Source: Rhynchopus sp. YZ270_cl-10
Taxonomy: Eukaryota > Euglenozoa > Diplonemea > Diplonemida > Diplonemidae
DNA length: 64,000 bases
Direction: 5' to 3'
NCBI GenBank assembly: GCA_964035575.1
Contig: OZ037922.1
Location: 682,001 to 746,000, forward strand
Shown here: positions 46,684 through 56,492 of the stretch, piece by piece
How the letters are laid out: each line of letters opens with the position of its first letter
Position numbering within the stretch: position 1 is the stretch's first letter
The notes under the pieces: model-generated
What the model was told of the DNA's origin: nothing
The model's database searches: none
The model's input: only the letters and a program-made list of their open reading frames with translations
Made by a program: the position numbers and the translations under genes

Positions 46684-46734
46684 TAAGTAAAGAAATAAAG
46701 AAAGAAAGAAAGAGCCTCATTTCATCAGATTCGG

Positions 46735-47030
46735 ACACAAGACATGCACACAATTTCGTGGGATGACCCAACCACGTTTGCCTTTGACTCAAACTTACAG
46801 TCACCTGAGATCTATGTGTATGTCTGTCGCAACGACTCTAATGCACCATAGGACTTTGGCCTCATCAACAGTTTCTTTCTCACGAATAAGACTTTACCGA
46901 ATCCTATTATCAGCAACGTAACACGAAGACGAGTTCAGGAGGTTGTGTCGATTGAGACACAAGATAAGTGGATCCGAGTGTTTTTGAGTGGTCTTCTTCT
47001 GGTTCATGAGGTGGTTGGAAGGAAATGACC
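46735..47030 (+). repeat. Unidentified duplicated fragment, also at 58315-58620
   Basis: The two copies share a reading frame (MHTISWDDPT..., FGLINSFFLTNKTL, EVVSIETQDKWIRVFLSG) that is not open throughout in either copy. The preserved reading suggests a former gene, but I do not recognise the protein. Both copies are followed by the family 3' block. Confidence 0.45.
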
Positions 47031-47094
47031 TGGTCCATGCCATACTTTGTGTCGTATCTGGTGTTGGGGGTGTTTGTGGGAGGTCAGATCAGGG

Positions 47095-47400
47095 GTGTCG
47101 AAAGTGATGCAGAAAGTTAAAGATAAAGGTGAACAGAAACTCGTGGAGGAAGTAGTGCAGAACGTTATGCAAAAAGTGATACAGAAAGTGATGCAGTCTT
47201 GGCGCATGATTAGTTTCTTTTTTGTGGTGACATCATACTTACGACTTTCTGCACGACTTTTTGATGAACTTTATTTTCTACGTTCTGCGTGATTGCACTG
47301 ATGTTGTCACAAGGACACAATAGATTGGACGCATATTTGTATAGAGGTGTTTTAATCCCCCCATTCCTTTCCTTTGTTTGTACAGTTTTTCCCCCCTTTT
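47095..47400 (+). repeat. Family 3' block lying upstream of glutamine synthetase
   Basis: Matches 44200-44480 and 63190-63480 (TGATGCAGAAAGTTAAAG ... GTGATACAGAAAGTGATGCA ... CTTTATTTTCTACGTTCTGC ... GACACAATAGATTGGACGCA). Here it contains a small frame (47047-47292) that stays open across the block. The glutamine synthetase start is about 230 bp further on. Confidence 0.6.
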
Positions 47401-47630
47401 TTGTTTCAACATGGTTGAGTCATTTGCAAACGGTTTTTCACCTTTTGCCACTTTCTTTTTCCACTATTTTTTGGTTTTGTCGGTGCAAAAACGTCCTCAT
47501 CCCAACCTCATCCTGCCCCATCCCACATTTTTCACCACAAACCCGCATTATTTTCACTGTACTTTACCCCTCCTCCCCTGCACATCCTATATTAGAGGTG
47601 ATCAGCGCATAAGAAACAAACGCTATCATA

Positions 47631-48734
47631 ATGTCGGTGACACCATGGATTGCAGAGTACCTTTGGGTCAGTGGAGCCAACACATACACGGACCTTCGTT
47701 CCAAGTACAAGACCGTGACGAACGTTTCGATTGAGAAGGCCACCGTGAAGGACATGTCGGTATGGAACTTCGACGGGTCCTCGACCAACCAGCACCGTGG
47801 CGACAACACGGAGATTATCATCCACCCTGTGGCGATGTACCCCCACCCCACGCTTGACAACGCAAAGGCGGTGCTGTGTGAGTGCTACTACCCCGATGGC
47901 ACCCCGGAGAAGGGCAACACACGTGCCATTGCGAAGAAGCACTTCGACGAGCACGCAGAGGACGAGCCCTGGTTCGGCCTTGAGCAGGAGTACTTCATCT
48001 ACAAGAACGGCAAGCCCTACATGTGGCCCGAGAACGGCTTCCCCGCCCCCCAGGGTGACTACTACTGCGCTAACGGTGCACAGGTGTGCGGCAGAGAGCT
48101 TGCCCTCGAGCACTACCTTGCATGCCTGCGTTGTGACCTGAAGATCTCTGGAGTCAACGCCGAGGTGGCCCCAAGCCAGTGGGAATACCAGGTCGGACCC
48201 TGCGTCGGGATTGAGCAGGGCGACCACATGGTGATGTCGAGGTGGATTTACCAGAAGATTGCAGAGAAGTACGGACTCTCGATCAACTACGACCCGAAGC
48301 CTATCAAGGGCGACTGGAACGGATCAGGCTGCCACATGAACTTCTCGACGAAGGCGATGCGTGAGGAGGGCGGCATGAAGGAGATCACTGCTGCGTGCGA
48401 GCGTTTGAAGAAGACGTTCCTGGACGACGTGAAGTTCTACGGAGGCGACAACAACGAGCGCATGACCGGCGCACACGAAACCTCGAAGCTGAGCGAGTTC
48501 ACCTACGGAGTGGGCACCCGCCACACATCGTGCCGTATTGGCAACGACGTTGCTCGCGACGGAAAGGGATACTTCGAGGACCGCCGCCCTGCATCGAACA
48601 TCGACCCCTACATCGCCACCGCACGTCTGTACACGTCGTCGATGGGCTACGACGGCCCGTCCCCTGACGCACTCGAGAGGCAGGCCTGGTGGGCAGAGCT
48701 CGAGGCCGAGGCTGCGCAGAACGCAAAGGCATGA
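47631..48734 (+). CDS. GLN1: Glutamine synthetase, class II (eukaryote type)
   Basis: A 367-residue intronless frame. It makes glutamine from glutamate, ammonia and ATP, the entry step of nitrogen assimilation, normally as a cytosolic decamer. Class II hallmarks are in order: WNFDGSSTNQ (45-54), WFGLEQEY (114-121, metal/glutamate Glu), the NAEVAPSQWEYQVGP signature (176-190), NGSGCHMN (230-237, ATP loop), HETS (282-285) and YFEDRRPASNIDPY (314-327). The length is typical of cytosolic enzymes and no targeting peptide is seen. Codon use is GC-rich and regular, unlike the surrounding family genes, as expected for a highly expressed housekeeping gene. Start chosen at MSVTPW, the first ATG after a pyrimidine-rich leader. 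An imported repeat block lies upstream. Confidence 0.97.
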   Translation: MSVTPWIAEYLWVSGANTYTDLRSKYKTVTNVSIEKATVKDMSVWNFDGSSTNQHRGDNTEIIIHPVAMYPHPTLDNAKAVLCECYYPDGTPEKGNTRAIAKKHFDEHAEDEPWFGLEQEYFIYKNGKPYMWPENGFPAPQGDYYCANGAQVCGRELALEHYLACLRCDLKISGVNAEVAPSQWEYQVGPCVGIEQGDHMVMSRWIYQKIAEKYGLSINYDPKPIKGDWNGSGCHMNFSTKAMREEGGMKEITAACERLKKTFLDDVKFYGGDNNERMTGAHETSKLSEFTYGVGTRHTSCRIGNDVARDGKGYFEDRRPASNIDPYIATARLYTSSMGYDGPSPDALERQAWWAELEAEAAQNAKA

Positions 48735-50688
48735 TCATCCCCCAGATCCCAGATGATCAATCCAGGCGAATCAAAATTTTTAGATTTTTTCTTTTTTTTG
48801 AAATATTGGCGCCGAAATGTTCACTTCCAAGGGTTCTTCTAAGGGTTTTATACACTGCATATCCCTCAACCCCTCGGGTATAATTTTCGTGAATATTACA
48901 AAAAAAAAAGCAAACAAAAACAAACGTGAAGAACGCTTACGTGAATATTACATGAGGAGGAAGGGGGGGGTTTTTTTAAAAGAGATATGAGAACACGTGA
49001 GACACATTCACCTTCCCAGATTTTTTATTATTTCCCCTTATCTTCTCTCTCTCTCTCTCTCTCTCTCTTTTTCTTTCTTCTTCTTTTCCCCATAAACAGC
49101 TATTTTTTTTAAAATTAGTTTGAGAGCATCAGAGGGGTCAACGCGGAATGCGAATATTTGATATCCAACATTTTCTTTGTCGTACCACTCTTTGCCCCGA
49201 TCTAAATTTACGTGTGTGTTGTGACAATTTTTTATTTTATTTTCCCACCCCTCCCCCTTTTATGGAGGCCCAAGAGCCCGCTTCCCAATTTATGTTATTT
49301 AATTTTTTATCAAAGGCAGTCCCTCCCTCTCTCCCCACCCTCTGTGCACTATTTTCATTGATTTCCTATTTTTTTTTTCTTTCTTTATTTTTTTAAACTG
49401 CATGAGCAGTGTCTTATCCAGGAATTCAGATTTTTCCCGATTTTTTTTTCTCCAAATTCGGGTAACATTTGATTACAGAACCCACCTCGTTGTGGGAGAA
49501 CGCAGATACAAAGGAACGCGAAGAGCATCCCTGGGTGCTGCGTGGGTACATTGGACATTCAGTTTTCGAATGCAAAAAAATATATATTAACTTCATTCCT
49601 GTTGTTGGTTGTTATGTCCTCCGAACACCTGCCACACGTACAGACCTATTGGGTGGTTCATCCCCAATCCCCGAAAAAAAGATTTTTATTTTTTTTTCCT
49701 ATTTTTTCCCCCCTCCCCCATCCCCCTGGGTTAGGAGGCTCCTAGCTACGGTTTAACCCTCATTTTTCTCTTATGTATTGTGTCTGTAGCAATCCCTAAA
49801 AGGGTTATGGCACATTGTGCATGGGACAGTAAAAATAGCCTACGATTCGTGGACTAGGGACCTCCCCTACCTGGGTGCCAACTCTAATAACACCCACCCT
49901 CCCCTTTTACCGGAGAAAATTGAATTACTACAGCAAATTGCGCACAGTAGCACTTCTACTCGCCGGATCTGACTCACCCAAAAAAATTTTTTTTTCTTTT
50001 TGTTCCAACAAAAGCTGACGAAGCAAGTGAGGCTTTAGTTCATATTACAAAGCTTTTTTCTGAAAATCTTTTTAAGAAAAAGACTAAAAACAAAAATACG
50101 AGTCAGGTCCCAACAAACCACCCACATCTCCCCCTTTTTTTTTTAGCATTTTTAGAAGCAGAAAACAAAAGCAGCAATGCAAAAAAAAAACAATGAAAAA
50201 TAAGATCAGCAATAACACAGAATGGGGGGTGGTAACAGTTTTCATCGCCGTTTTTTTTTTCTCCTCTCCTCCTCCTCCTCTCTTAAAATTCTGATTCTGT
50301 TGTGACTTTGTGATTTTCTCCGAAAAAGCTAGAAAACGACTATTCGCCGCGACCACGGGCCACCCCAGGACTCAACCTGTCATGACACTGATTAGGACAT
50401 TTTGTATTTTTACTCGCCATATGTCAGGTCATGGCCTGACACGACAGGACCACCACGAAAGGAATTCCTAAGTGCACAAATCCACTAACCACCAACCCCC
50501 TCCTCTCCATCGCCTTTCCAGAAAACCACTACACACAAACCCACACATTAAATAAAACACCACAATGCCACTTCTGTGAAGCCCTTTCTTCTAGCTTTCT
50601 TTCTCCCCCCCCTCCTCTCCCCCTACCCCCCCCGACCCCCTCCTCCTCCTCCCCCTCCCTCTTTGCCTAGGGTAGACCACTTCTCACG
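48735..50688. other. Long intergenic region, no gene seen
   Basis: Low-complexity sequence: T-runs, a (CT)n tract at 49043-49068, pyrimidine-rich C/T blocks and A-runs around 49980 and 50200. The last 110 bp (50575-50670) are an almost pure C/T tract ending CTTTGCCTAG just before the next start codon. Confidence 0.45.
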
Positions 50689-51384
50689 ATGACCCGACAC
50701 AAGAAAGCGCCTTTGTTGCTTCTTACCGCATTTGCCGCTAGCGTGCTGACTGTTGTGACATTTGTTTCTGGGTCAACGTATATCCGAATACTTGGGGCAC
50801 AGGGGAGAGGCCCGACCGCTGTTGCACCTCTATCATCATCTACAACACCCCCTACCCCCATACGAGGCGTCTTCAGCAAACTTGCAGTGACAAATATTAC
50901 TCTTATCCCTGCGGGCTTCGATGTTCTGGGTATAAAGAACAAAAAAGAGGCCTTTGCACAGGACGATGCGCAACTGGTGTTACGCGAGGTGCCTCCTTGG
51001 CGTGGGGAGGCTGTTCACTTCCCGGGGCGAGGCGCAGCTCCTCTGATCGTCCCCACTACACTGCCAGAAGACAGTGGTAGCAGTGGGAGTGACAGCAGTG
51101 ATGACGATTCTAGTGATGATTCCTCTAAGGGCAAGGTTGAGGTGGTGGACGTGAAGGAAAAGAATGTGCCCGAGGCTGGTCAGGTTCAGGGAAACCAGGG
51201 TGGGCACCCAATACACAAGGAGCACCAGGCCAACCAGAAGCGTCCGCACACAGTCCAAGTCTTCACCCATCAGGTCAATGACTATGACTCTGACCTCGAT
51301 CTTGATGCTGCAGCCTTCCTTGGAGGTGTGTTCGCAGACCTCTCTGTGGCTGACGAGGTCAAGGCAAAGATAGTTGCTCCCTAA
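50689..51384 (+). CDS. Secreted or membrane-anchored acidic protein, unknown
   Basis: 231 residues. A basic N-terminus (MTRHKK) is followed by a hydrophobic helix (APLLLLTAFAASVLTVVTFV, residues 7-26), which is a signal peptide or N-terminal anchor. A Ser/Thr/Pro stretch (48-58) and a Ser/Asp tract (about 127-146: DSGSSGSDSSDDDSSDDSS) follow, then a Lys/Glu/Gln-rich segment and a C-terminal hydrophobic/acidic end (DLDLDAAAFLGGVFADLSV). Composition and an undisturbed single frame support a real gene, but no family is recognised. The start lies 18 nt after a long C/T tract ending in TAG, which would suit a 3' splice site or a pyrimidine promoter element. Confidence 0.65.
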   Translation: MTRHKKAPLLLLTAFAASVLTVVTFVSGSTYIRILGAQGRGPTAVAPLSSSTTPPTPIRGVFSKLAVTNITLIPAGFDVLGIKNKKEAFAQDDAQLVLREVPPWRGEAVHFPGRGAAPLIVPTTLPEDSGSSGSDSSDDDSSDDSSKGKVEVVDVKEKNVPEAGQVQGNQGGHPIHKEHQANQKRPHTVQVFTHQVNDYDSDLDLDAAAFLGGVFADLSVADEVKAKIVAP

Positions 51385-52084
51385 AGGAGTTGGAGGAGGA
51401 GGGGGAAGGAGGGGGAAGGAGGGGTAATTTGTACATTTACATACCGTTGTCACTCCCGTTGTCCATTTTTTTTGGAGCTCAGGGTGAGTTGTAAGAGGGA
51501 GTAAAGGGGTGGTGGGCCGTTCTGAGTGTCGTGTTGATACCGTTTTTTTGTTCTTGAGTGCCAAAGAGTCGTAAAATGGCAGGGGGAAAATGAAAAATGG
51601 CTGCGGACGGCAGTGAGTAGATCTTTATGCAAAGAGGTGTAAAGTGATTTTGTCGATGCAGGAAAAAAAAATACTAAGGCAAATGTTGTGGGACAAATAA
51701 ATAACCTAAGTAGGGGAGGGGCGGGTGTGGGTGGAGGGAGGGATAATCGCCTTTTTTTGTCACATTACACTTTGGACAAAAAAGAATCTAAACAACCGTT
51801 TTTTTTTTTTTTTTGTCTCGGACTAGGAGGGAGGCTTTTGTTCTCTTTTCTTTTAAAAGTATGAATGTGTGTGGGTGCGCATATGCACGAGATACATGTT
51901 CATCTAGATGTCTTCTACAGAGTTGTGGTCATATTATCTTGTCTTGACACAACCCAGACCACCTTTTTTTGCATTATTTTGAATGAATCCTGAGTTCGAG
52001 ATAACAAAAAAGAAGAACACATTGTCCATTTTCTGTCCAGGCTTTTGTTGTCTATATCCACAAAGCATTTTTCTGCAGAGGCGG
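51385..52084. other. Intergenic, nothing recognised
   Basis: GGAGGAGG purine tracts just after the stop, then AT-rich DNA with A- and T-runs. No frame with recognisable features. Confidence 0.35.
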
Positions 52085-52760
52085 TCGATCAGAGAGTAAC
52101 AGAACTGGAGGCAAAGAAGAAGGTAATGACGGACCAGAGACGCGGGGTGGCTGCATTCGGTCGTGGTACTTTGAAGGCGGGATTTTATTTTCAAACATGA
52201 CTCATTCGCAACATGTGTGTCTTGTAGAACTTTTTGTAGTTTCTATTCACTCAACCTTTGAGTTGAGTAATTACTTGTGGTTGTGCTGTTTGTGTGGCGT
52301 AGGGAATCTCGGACCTTTTGGACGCACGACGAGTGGTCTACTTGTTGTTTCTAGTCATCGTACCTTCATTTTTCACACACTTACAGATAGCCAGCGAATC
52401 ACTGTTAGAGGTGCGGAAGCAGGTCACGCTTGCGATGCAAATTCAAATGCGGGATGTAGATATTCGCACTATAGTCTTTGAGGCTGCTATGGCACCTCAT
52501 GGTTCAGGGTCATCAAAATTATCTAGGGAGGAGAGACAAAGACTGGCGAACGAGAAGTGAGCTGCGATGATGGTGTCGGGCAGAAAAATATGTTGTGTTT
52601 GTGGCTATACAGAACCGACATCAAGACCAGTGAAGCACTACAACGAAGTGACAGCGGTACACCTCGTACCCTCGGAAGAAGTGTACGCCATGCCTGCATT
52701 ACGCATGGAAAATCATGACCCATCAACAACGTTATCCCCCTGTGCGACACCGAACATGAT
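52085..52760 (+). pseudogene. Fragment of a gene A-like nuclease-family gene
   Basis: Contains the end of an exon 1 like that of gene A, the type I intron (about 52185-52386, ending CACACTTACAG) and the first 120 codons of an exon 2 almost identical to that of gene A, including the CCVCGYTEP finger. It stops near 52760 and is broken in more than one place. Opposite strand to gene A and 51 kb away. Confidence 0.65.
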
Positions 52761-53640
52761 GAGGTCCCCTCCCCATTCGTCCTTTTCTTTCCCCCTCTTT
52801 CTGACCCCCTGTATTAGCCCCAACTGGGACTGGCTTCCACTAGAGCCTTTCCCACATTGCGAGGCAGGGAGAATACCCCGACTCACTTACTTCGCACAAG
52901 GATTTGCTCCCTTGTATTCTAATTATACCCGTTTCGTTGACTGACGAGCGGTAGCGGGAGTAGGACATCTCAACGTAGACCGCGAAATGGAAGTAAGCTG
53001 GGCGGAGGGTGGGCGTGGCGTGGATATATTCTGTTGCGACACGTGATTTTTCCAAGCTTTCAAAAAACTCCAAAGCGCTATTTTCTGCTATTTTCTGCTA
53101 TTTTGGGGTCGTCAGCCACACCAGGCCTTTACATTATTTTTAGCTCCGCAAAAAGAGAAGTGCAAACGCCTCACCGTTCATCGGCGGAAGCACTGGTTCC
53201 ACGGGTTATCGAACCCCAGGGAGCACTTCATTGGCATGCACACGGTACCACGAGGGAGGGTGTATGCAGGTACAAAATCACTGCCCCATCTAAATAATAT
53301 TCCCACGTCTTTGGGGATACCCTTGTATTTTGCAGCCAAAAATGCAACTAGACCAAAGCTGCAAAAAGTTCCGCGCGTGTAGCGCGCCCGGGTTTGGGAC
53401 CCCCTTTTTGAATTTCGAGGGGCGGTTGAAGTGGGCCCAGAATCACAGTTCTGACACTCATTTAGCATTGTGAGCAACTCACCAGTGGTCGTGACCAAAT
53501 TTGTATCAATCAAGAACTTGTCCATTTTCTCGAAATGACCCCACTACAGTGAGGGTAGAGCTCGGAAAGCCCGAAAAAGGGAAAAAAAACCCCACCCAAA
53601 AAAAGGAAAAAACGGGAACATAAATCCAAATTTTTGCTGT
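52761..53640. other. Non-coding, no feature recognised
   Basis: C/T-rich start, then mixed sequence with three TTTTCTGCTA repeats near 53083-53105. A short stretch near 53195-53225 has a tRNA T-arm look but no complete cloverleaf. No gene called. Confidence 0.3.
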
Positions 53641-53796
53641 TTTTTCCGAGAACAAGGAACAACCCTGCCCATACCCCAACTGCTCCCCTACATTTCATCA
53701 TCTCACACAGGACACAACACGTTCCCTTTCTTTTTTTAGATACCTGCCCTTCCTCTTCCCAACCCACTCCTAATACGTGTGGTTCACAGCTATCCT

Positions 53797-55602
53797 ATGT
53801 GTGGTATACCATTGATCACCAAAGATGATTGTGAAGCCCACGAAAACCAGTGCCTGGCAACAACGTCCTCATCATCTGTGCAGCACGCACAATGTCCACA
53901 ACAACACACCAACCTGTCTACTGCAGAGGCTGAGGTGCGCGAACTGGCGTCCGAGATTGCAGGACTCCGCAGTTTGCTGTGGGACCCTAGTTGGACTACA
54001 GGAGTGTTGACAACATTAGACGAAAAGTACCGTCACCTCTTTAACTTTCCTCCAACAAAGCATGATGTTGCAGCAGTGGTCGCCAAGCTCGAGGTGGAGA
54101 AGAAGGTATGACGCTTGCTTCTCACATCTATTTTGATTTTATTTTCAAGCACGACCCATTCGCAACATGTGTGTCGTGTTGGGGTTGCAAAGTCGGCAGC
54201 GGAGATGTACAGTGTGGTGCAAGTTTGTTGTTATTTTGTAGTTTTGTACATTCACTTTACACACTCACAGGAAGTGATCGGGCAGATCAGAGAGAAGGAG
54301 CGGCAGATCACAGAGAAGGAGCGGCAGATCACAGTGAAGGAGCGGCAGATCACAGCAGACAAGGAGCTTGCGTTGATGAGAGCTCAACAGCAGGTGACGT
54401 CTCCGAAAAGAGGCAGCAAACGTGGTTCTGCTTCTATTCCTTCTGATAGCGACGCACCGAACAGCAAAGCTTCGAAACACAGTGAGGGAAGTGTGCATGA
54501 ACAAACCGCCTTCTGCCTGAAGACCCGCGTCGTGAAAGGTGCATCGCACCTTGGCTTTAGGAAAGTTGTTTTCGAGTGTGCGTTTCAGCACGTCGCGTAT
54601 GATGGTGTCATCAAGTACGACCCTGTTGCGGGGAGTCACGGCACGTCGATGATCACAGCTGAAAGCAACTTGATCATCGTGCTATACTTCGAGAGGAAAC
54701 ACTACGCCGATGCCTTCGAGATTGCGTTGACAACGGAGTGTGAGAGACACAGACTTACTCTCTCGGATGTGACTGTGACACACATGATTCACAAGTGTGA
54801 AAAGAAGGTGAACACGAACCAGTACGACCCAGACCACTCTGCTGACAGGGGAGGATGCAGCGTCTCAGAGCCATCAGAACCGAAGACATACACCACTGTT
54901 GTCGACGAGGAAACCTCTAATAATCAGTACGTCATCAGAAGGGACGATCCTTTTATGGAAGTTCCACAATCATGCCACCTTCTTGAACGTCGTTACTGCA
55001 ACAAAACGGCTGATGCTGATAAAGCAAACCGTATCATTCTCCCAGCGGGCCTCCATGGTATTTTCGACCTGCCGAAACCTCGAGTGACCTTTTACTGCAC
55101 AGATACACCGAAGCCTACGTCAGACCATCAACGTCTACGCCTGCATGCACAGTTTGCTACTGAAGAGATGGCGAATGGCTGGTCTCAACGTCTCAAAGAT
55201 GCCGAGTACTCCGGCGGAAATGACGTGGTCTTCCACATCAACCAGCCACGTGCAGGAGACTTTGTCACGTACCTGAACTACAGACACAAGCAACAGCTCT
55301 TCAGGATGGGGATTGCGCAGATCAGCACGAATCATTATGAGGATGATTGTATAGATGACTTGGAGGACCCGCCAAAATGTGGTTTGGAGGAGTTGAAGAA
55401 CATGTTAGATTTCAGTGGGACAGGGTTGGAGAGTGAAGGAAGGCACATCTGCGTTTGGGGTCCGGGTGCGCCTCTCGAGAAGAGATGGCTTTGTGTGTGC
55501 GGACGTGACAGGAACGGTCAGCATGATCGGTACGAATGCACAACGCATTTGTGTCGCAAGTATTGCTGCAAAGACTGTCACCAGTCTCAGTGCACACCGT
55601 AG
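53797..55602 (+). CDS. Two-exon coiled-coil/HNH-like nuclease protein with Cys-rich tail (family gene E)
   Basis: Exon 1 is 53797-54105 (103 codons) and exon 2 is 54271-55602 (443 codons plus stop), with a 165-nt phase-0 intron. Exon 1 starts with a Cys/His finger (MCGIPLITKDDCEAHENQC) shared with gene A but lost from D, F and H. Then comes TTSSSSVQHAQ and a coil interrupted by FPPTK. Exon 2 opens with heptad repeats (EKERQIT, three copies), then SPKRGSKRGS (basic, candidate nuclear signal) and SKASKHSEGSVHEQ. A conserved middle domain follows, then an HNH-like segment at about 337-370 (CHLLERRYCNK ... NRIILPAGLHGIFD). A tail (about 495-543: CVWGPG..CVCGRDR..YECTTHLCRKYCCKDCHQSQC) resembles the zinc-binding C-terminus of PiggyBac-type transposases. 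Intact, 546 residues; the best representative of the family. Confidence 0.75.
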
Positions 55603-55689
55603 AAGGAGCAGGTCTCTTCGGCACACTCAGAATGCACGATGTATTCTGTTTTACGTCTTGTTTCAGCACCCCCCTGTCTCTTTTGATAA

Positions 55690-56492
55690 CTATTGTGTCT
55701 GAATGTAAGTAAAGAAAGAAAGAAAGAAAGAAAGAAGGAGCCTCGAAGTGATGCAGAAAGTTTAAGAAAAAGATGAGCAGAAACTCGTGGAGGAAGTAAA
55801 CCCCCCCTCCGGATATTATTTACTAAATTTGGAGTAAATAATAAACGGGAGAGTAAATAATAAACGGGTTTAATTTATTAAAACTGTTTTTTACGTTAGA
55901 AATTAGTAAATAATAAGTGGGAGAGTAAATAATACCCGTGAAGTAAATAATAAGTGGAGGTAAATAATATCCGTGGGGGGGGTTTAGTGCAAAACGTTAT
56001 GCAAAAAGTGATACAGAAAGTGATGCAGTCTTGGCGCATGATTAGTTTCTTTGTTGTGGTTAGATCAGACTTACGACTTTTTGTTGAACTTTATTTTCCA
56101 CGTTCTGCGTGATTGCACAGATGTTGTCGCAAGGACACAATAGATTGGGCGCATATTTGTAGAGAAATGTTTCAATTCCCTTCCCCTTGTTTGTTTGTAC
56201 AGTTTGCCCCCTTTTTGTTTCAACATGTTTGTACAGTTTTCAGTGCATGTTTAAGTGGTCGATGTATGAGGAGCGACGTGTCCCAAAGCCAGTTTGTTGG
56301 AAGGTGCGAATGAAGAGATATTTAGCAAAGAGCCCATTCCCCACGGTTCCCACTCTTTTTCTGCCTCCACCCATACCCCAACTTCTTCCCTACATTTCAT
56401 CATCTCAGACAGGACGACACGTTCCCTTCCTTTTTTTTAGATCCCTGCCCTTCTCTTCCCAACCCATCCAAATACGTGTGGCTCTCGAGTGC
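55690..56492 (+). repeat. Family intergenic repeat with a MITE inside
   Basis: The same 3' block and 5' leader as 44150-44745. It is interrupted by a 186-bp element (55799-55984) and ends at the start codon of gene F. Confidence 0.7.
55799..55984. mobile_element. 186-bp MITE with TA target duplication
   Basis: 25-bp TIRs (AACCCCCCCTCCGGATATTA... and its near-complement, two mismatches), flanked by TA at 55797-55798 and 55985-55986. The repeat copy at 63240 (GAAGTAGTGC) shows the empty site. The interior repeats GTAAATAATAA units. A TA duplication points to Tc1/mariner-like mobilisation. Confidence 0.85.

Noticed and set aside
53190-53230. tRNA-like T-arm (GGTTCGATAACCC on the minus strand)
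   Set aside because: No D-arm, anticodon arm or acceptor stem can be assembled around it.
54115-54270. Upstream starts MLLTPILILF/MTHSQHVC as signal peptides of the nuclease family
   Set aside because: This segment lies between a GTATGA donor and a CACAG acceptor, is conserved as DNA in all members and is best read as intron read-through.
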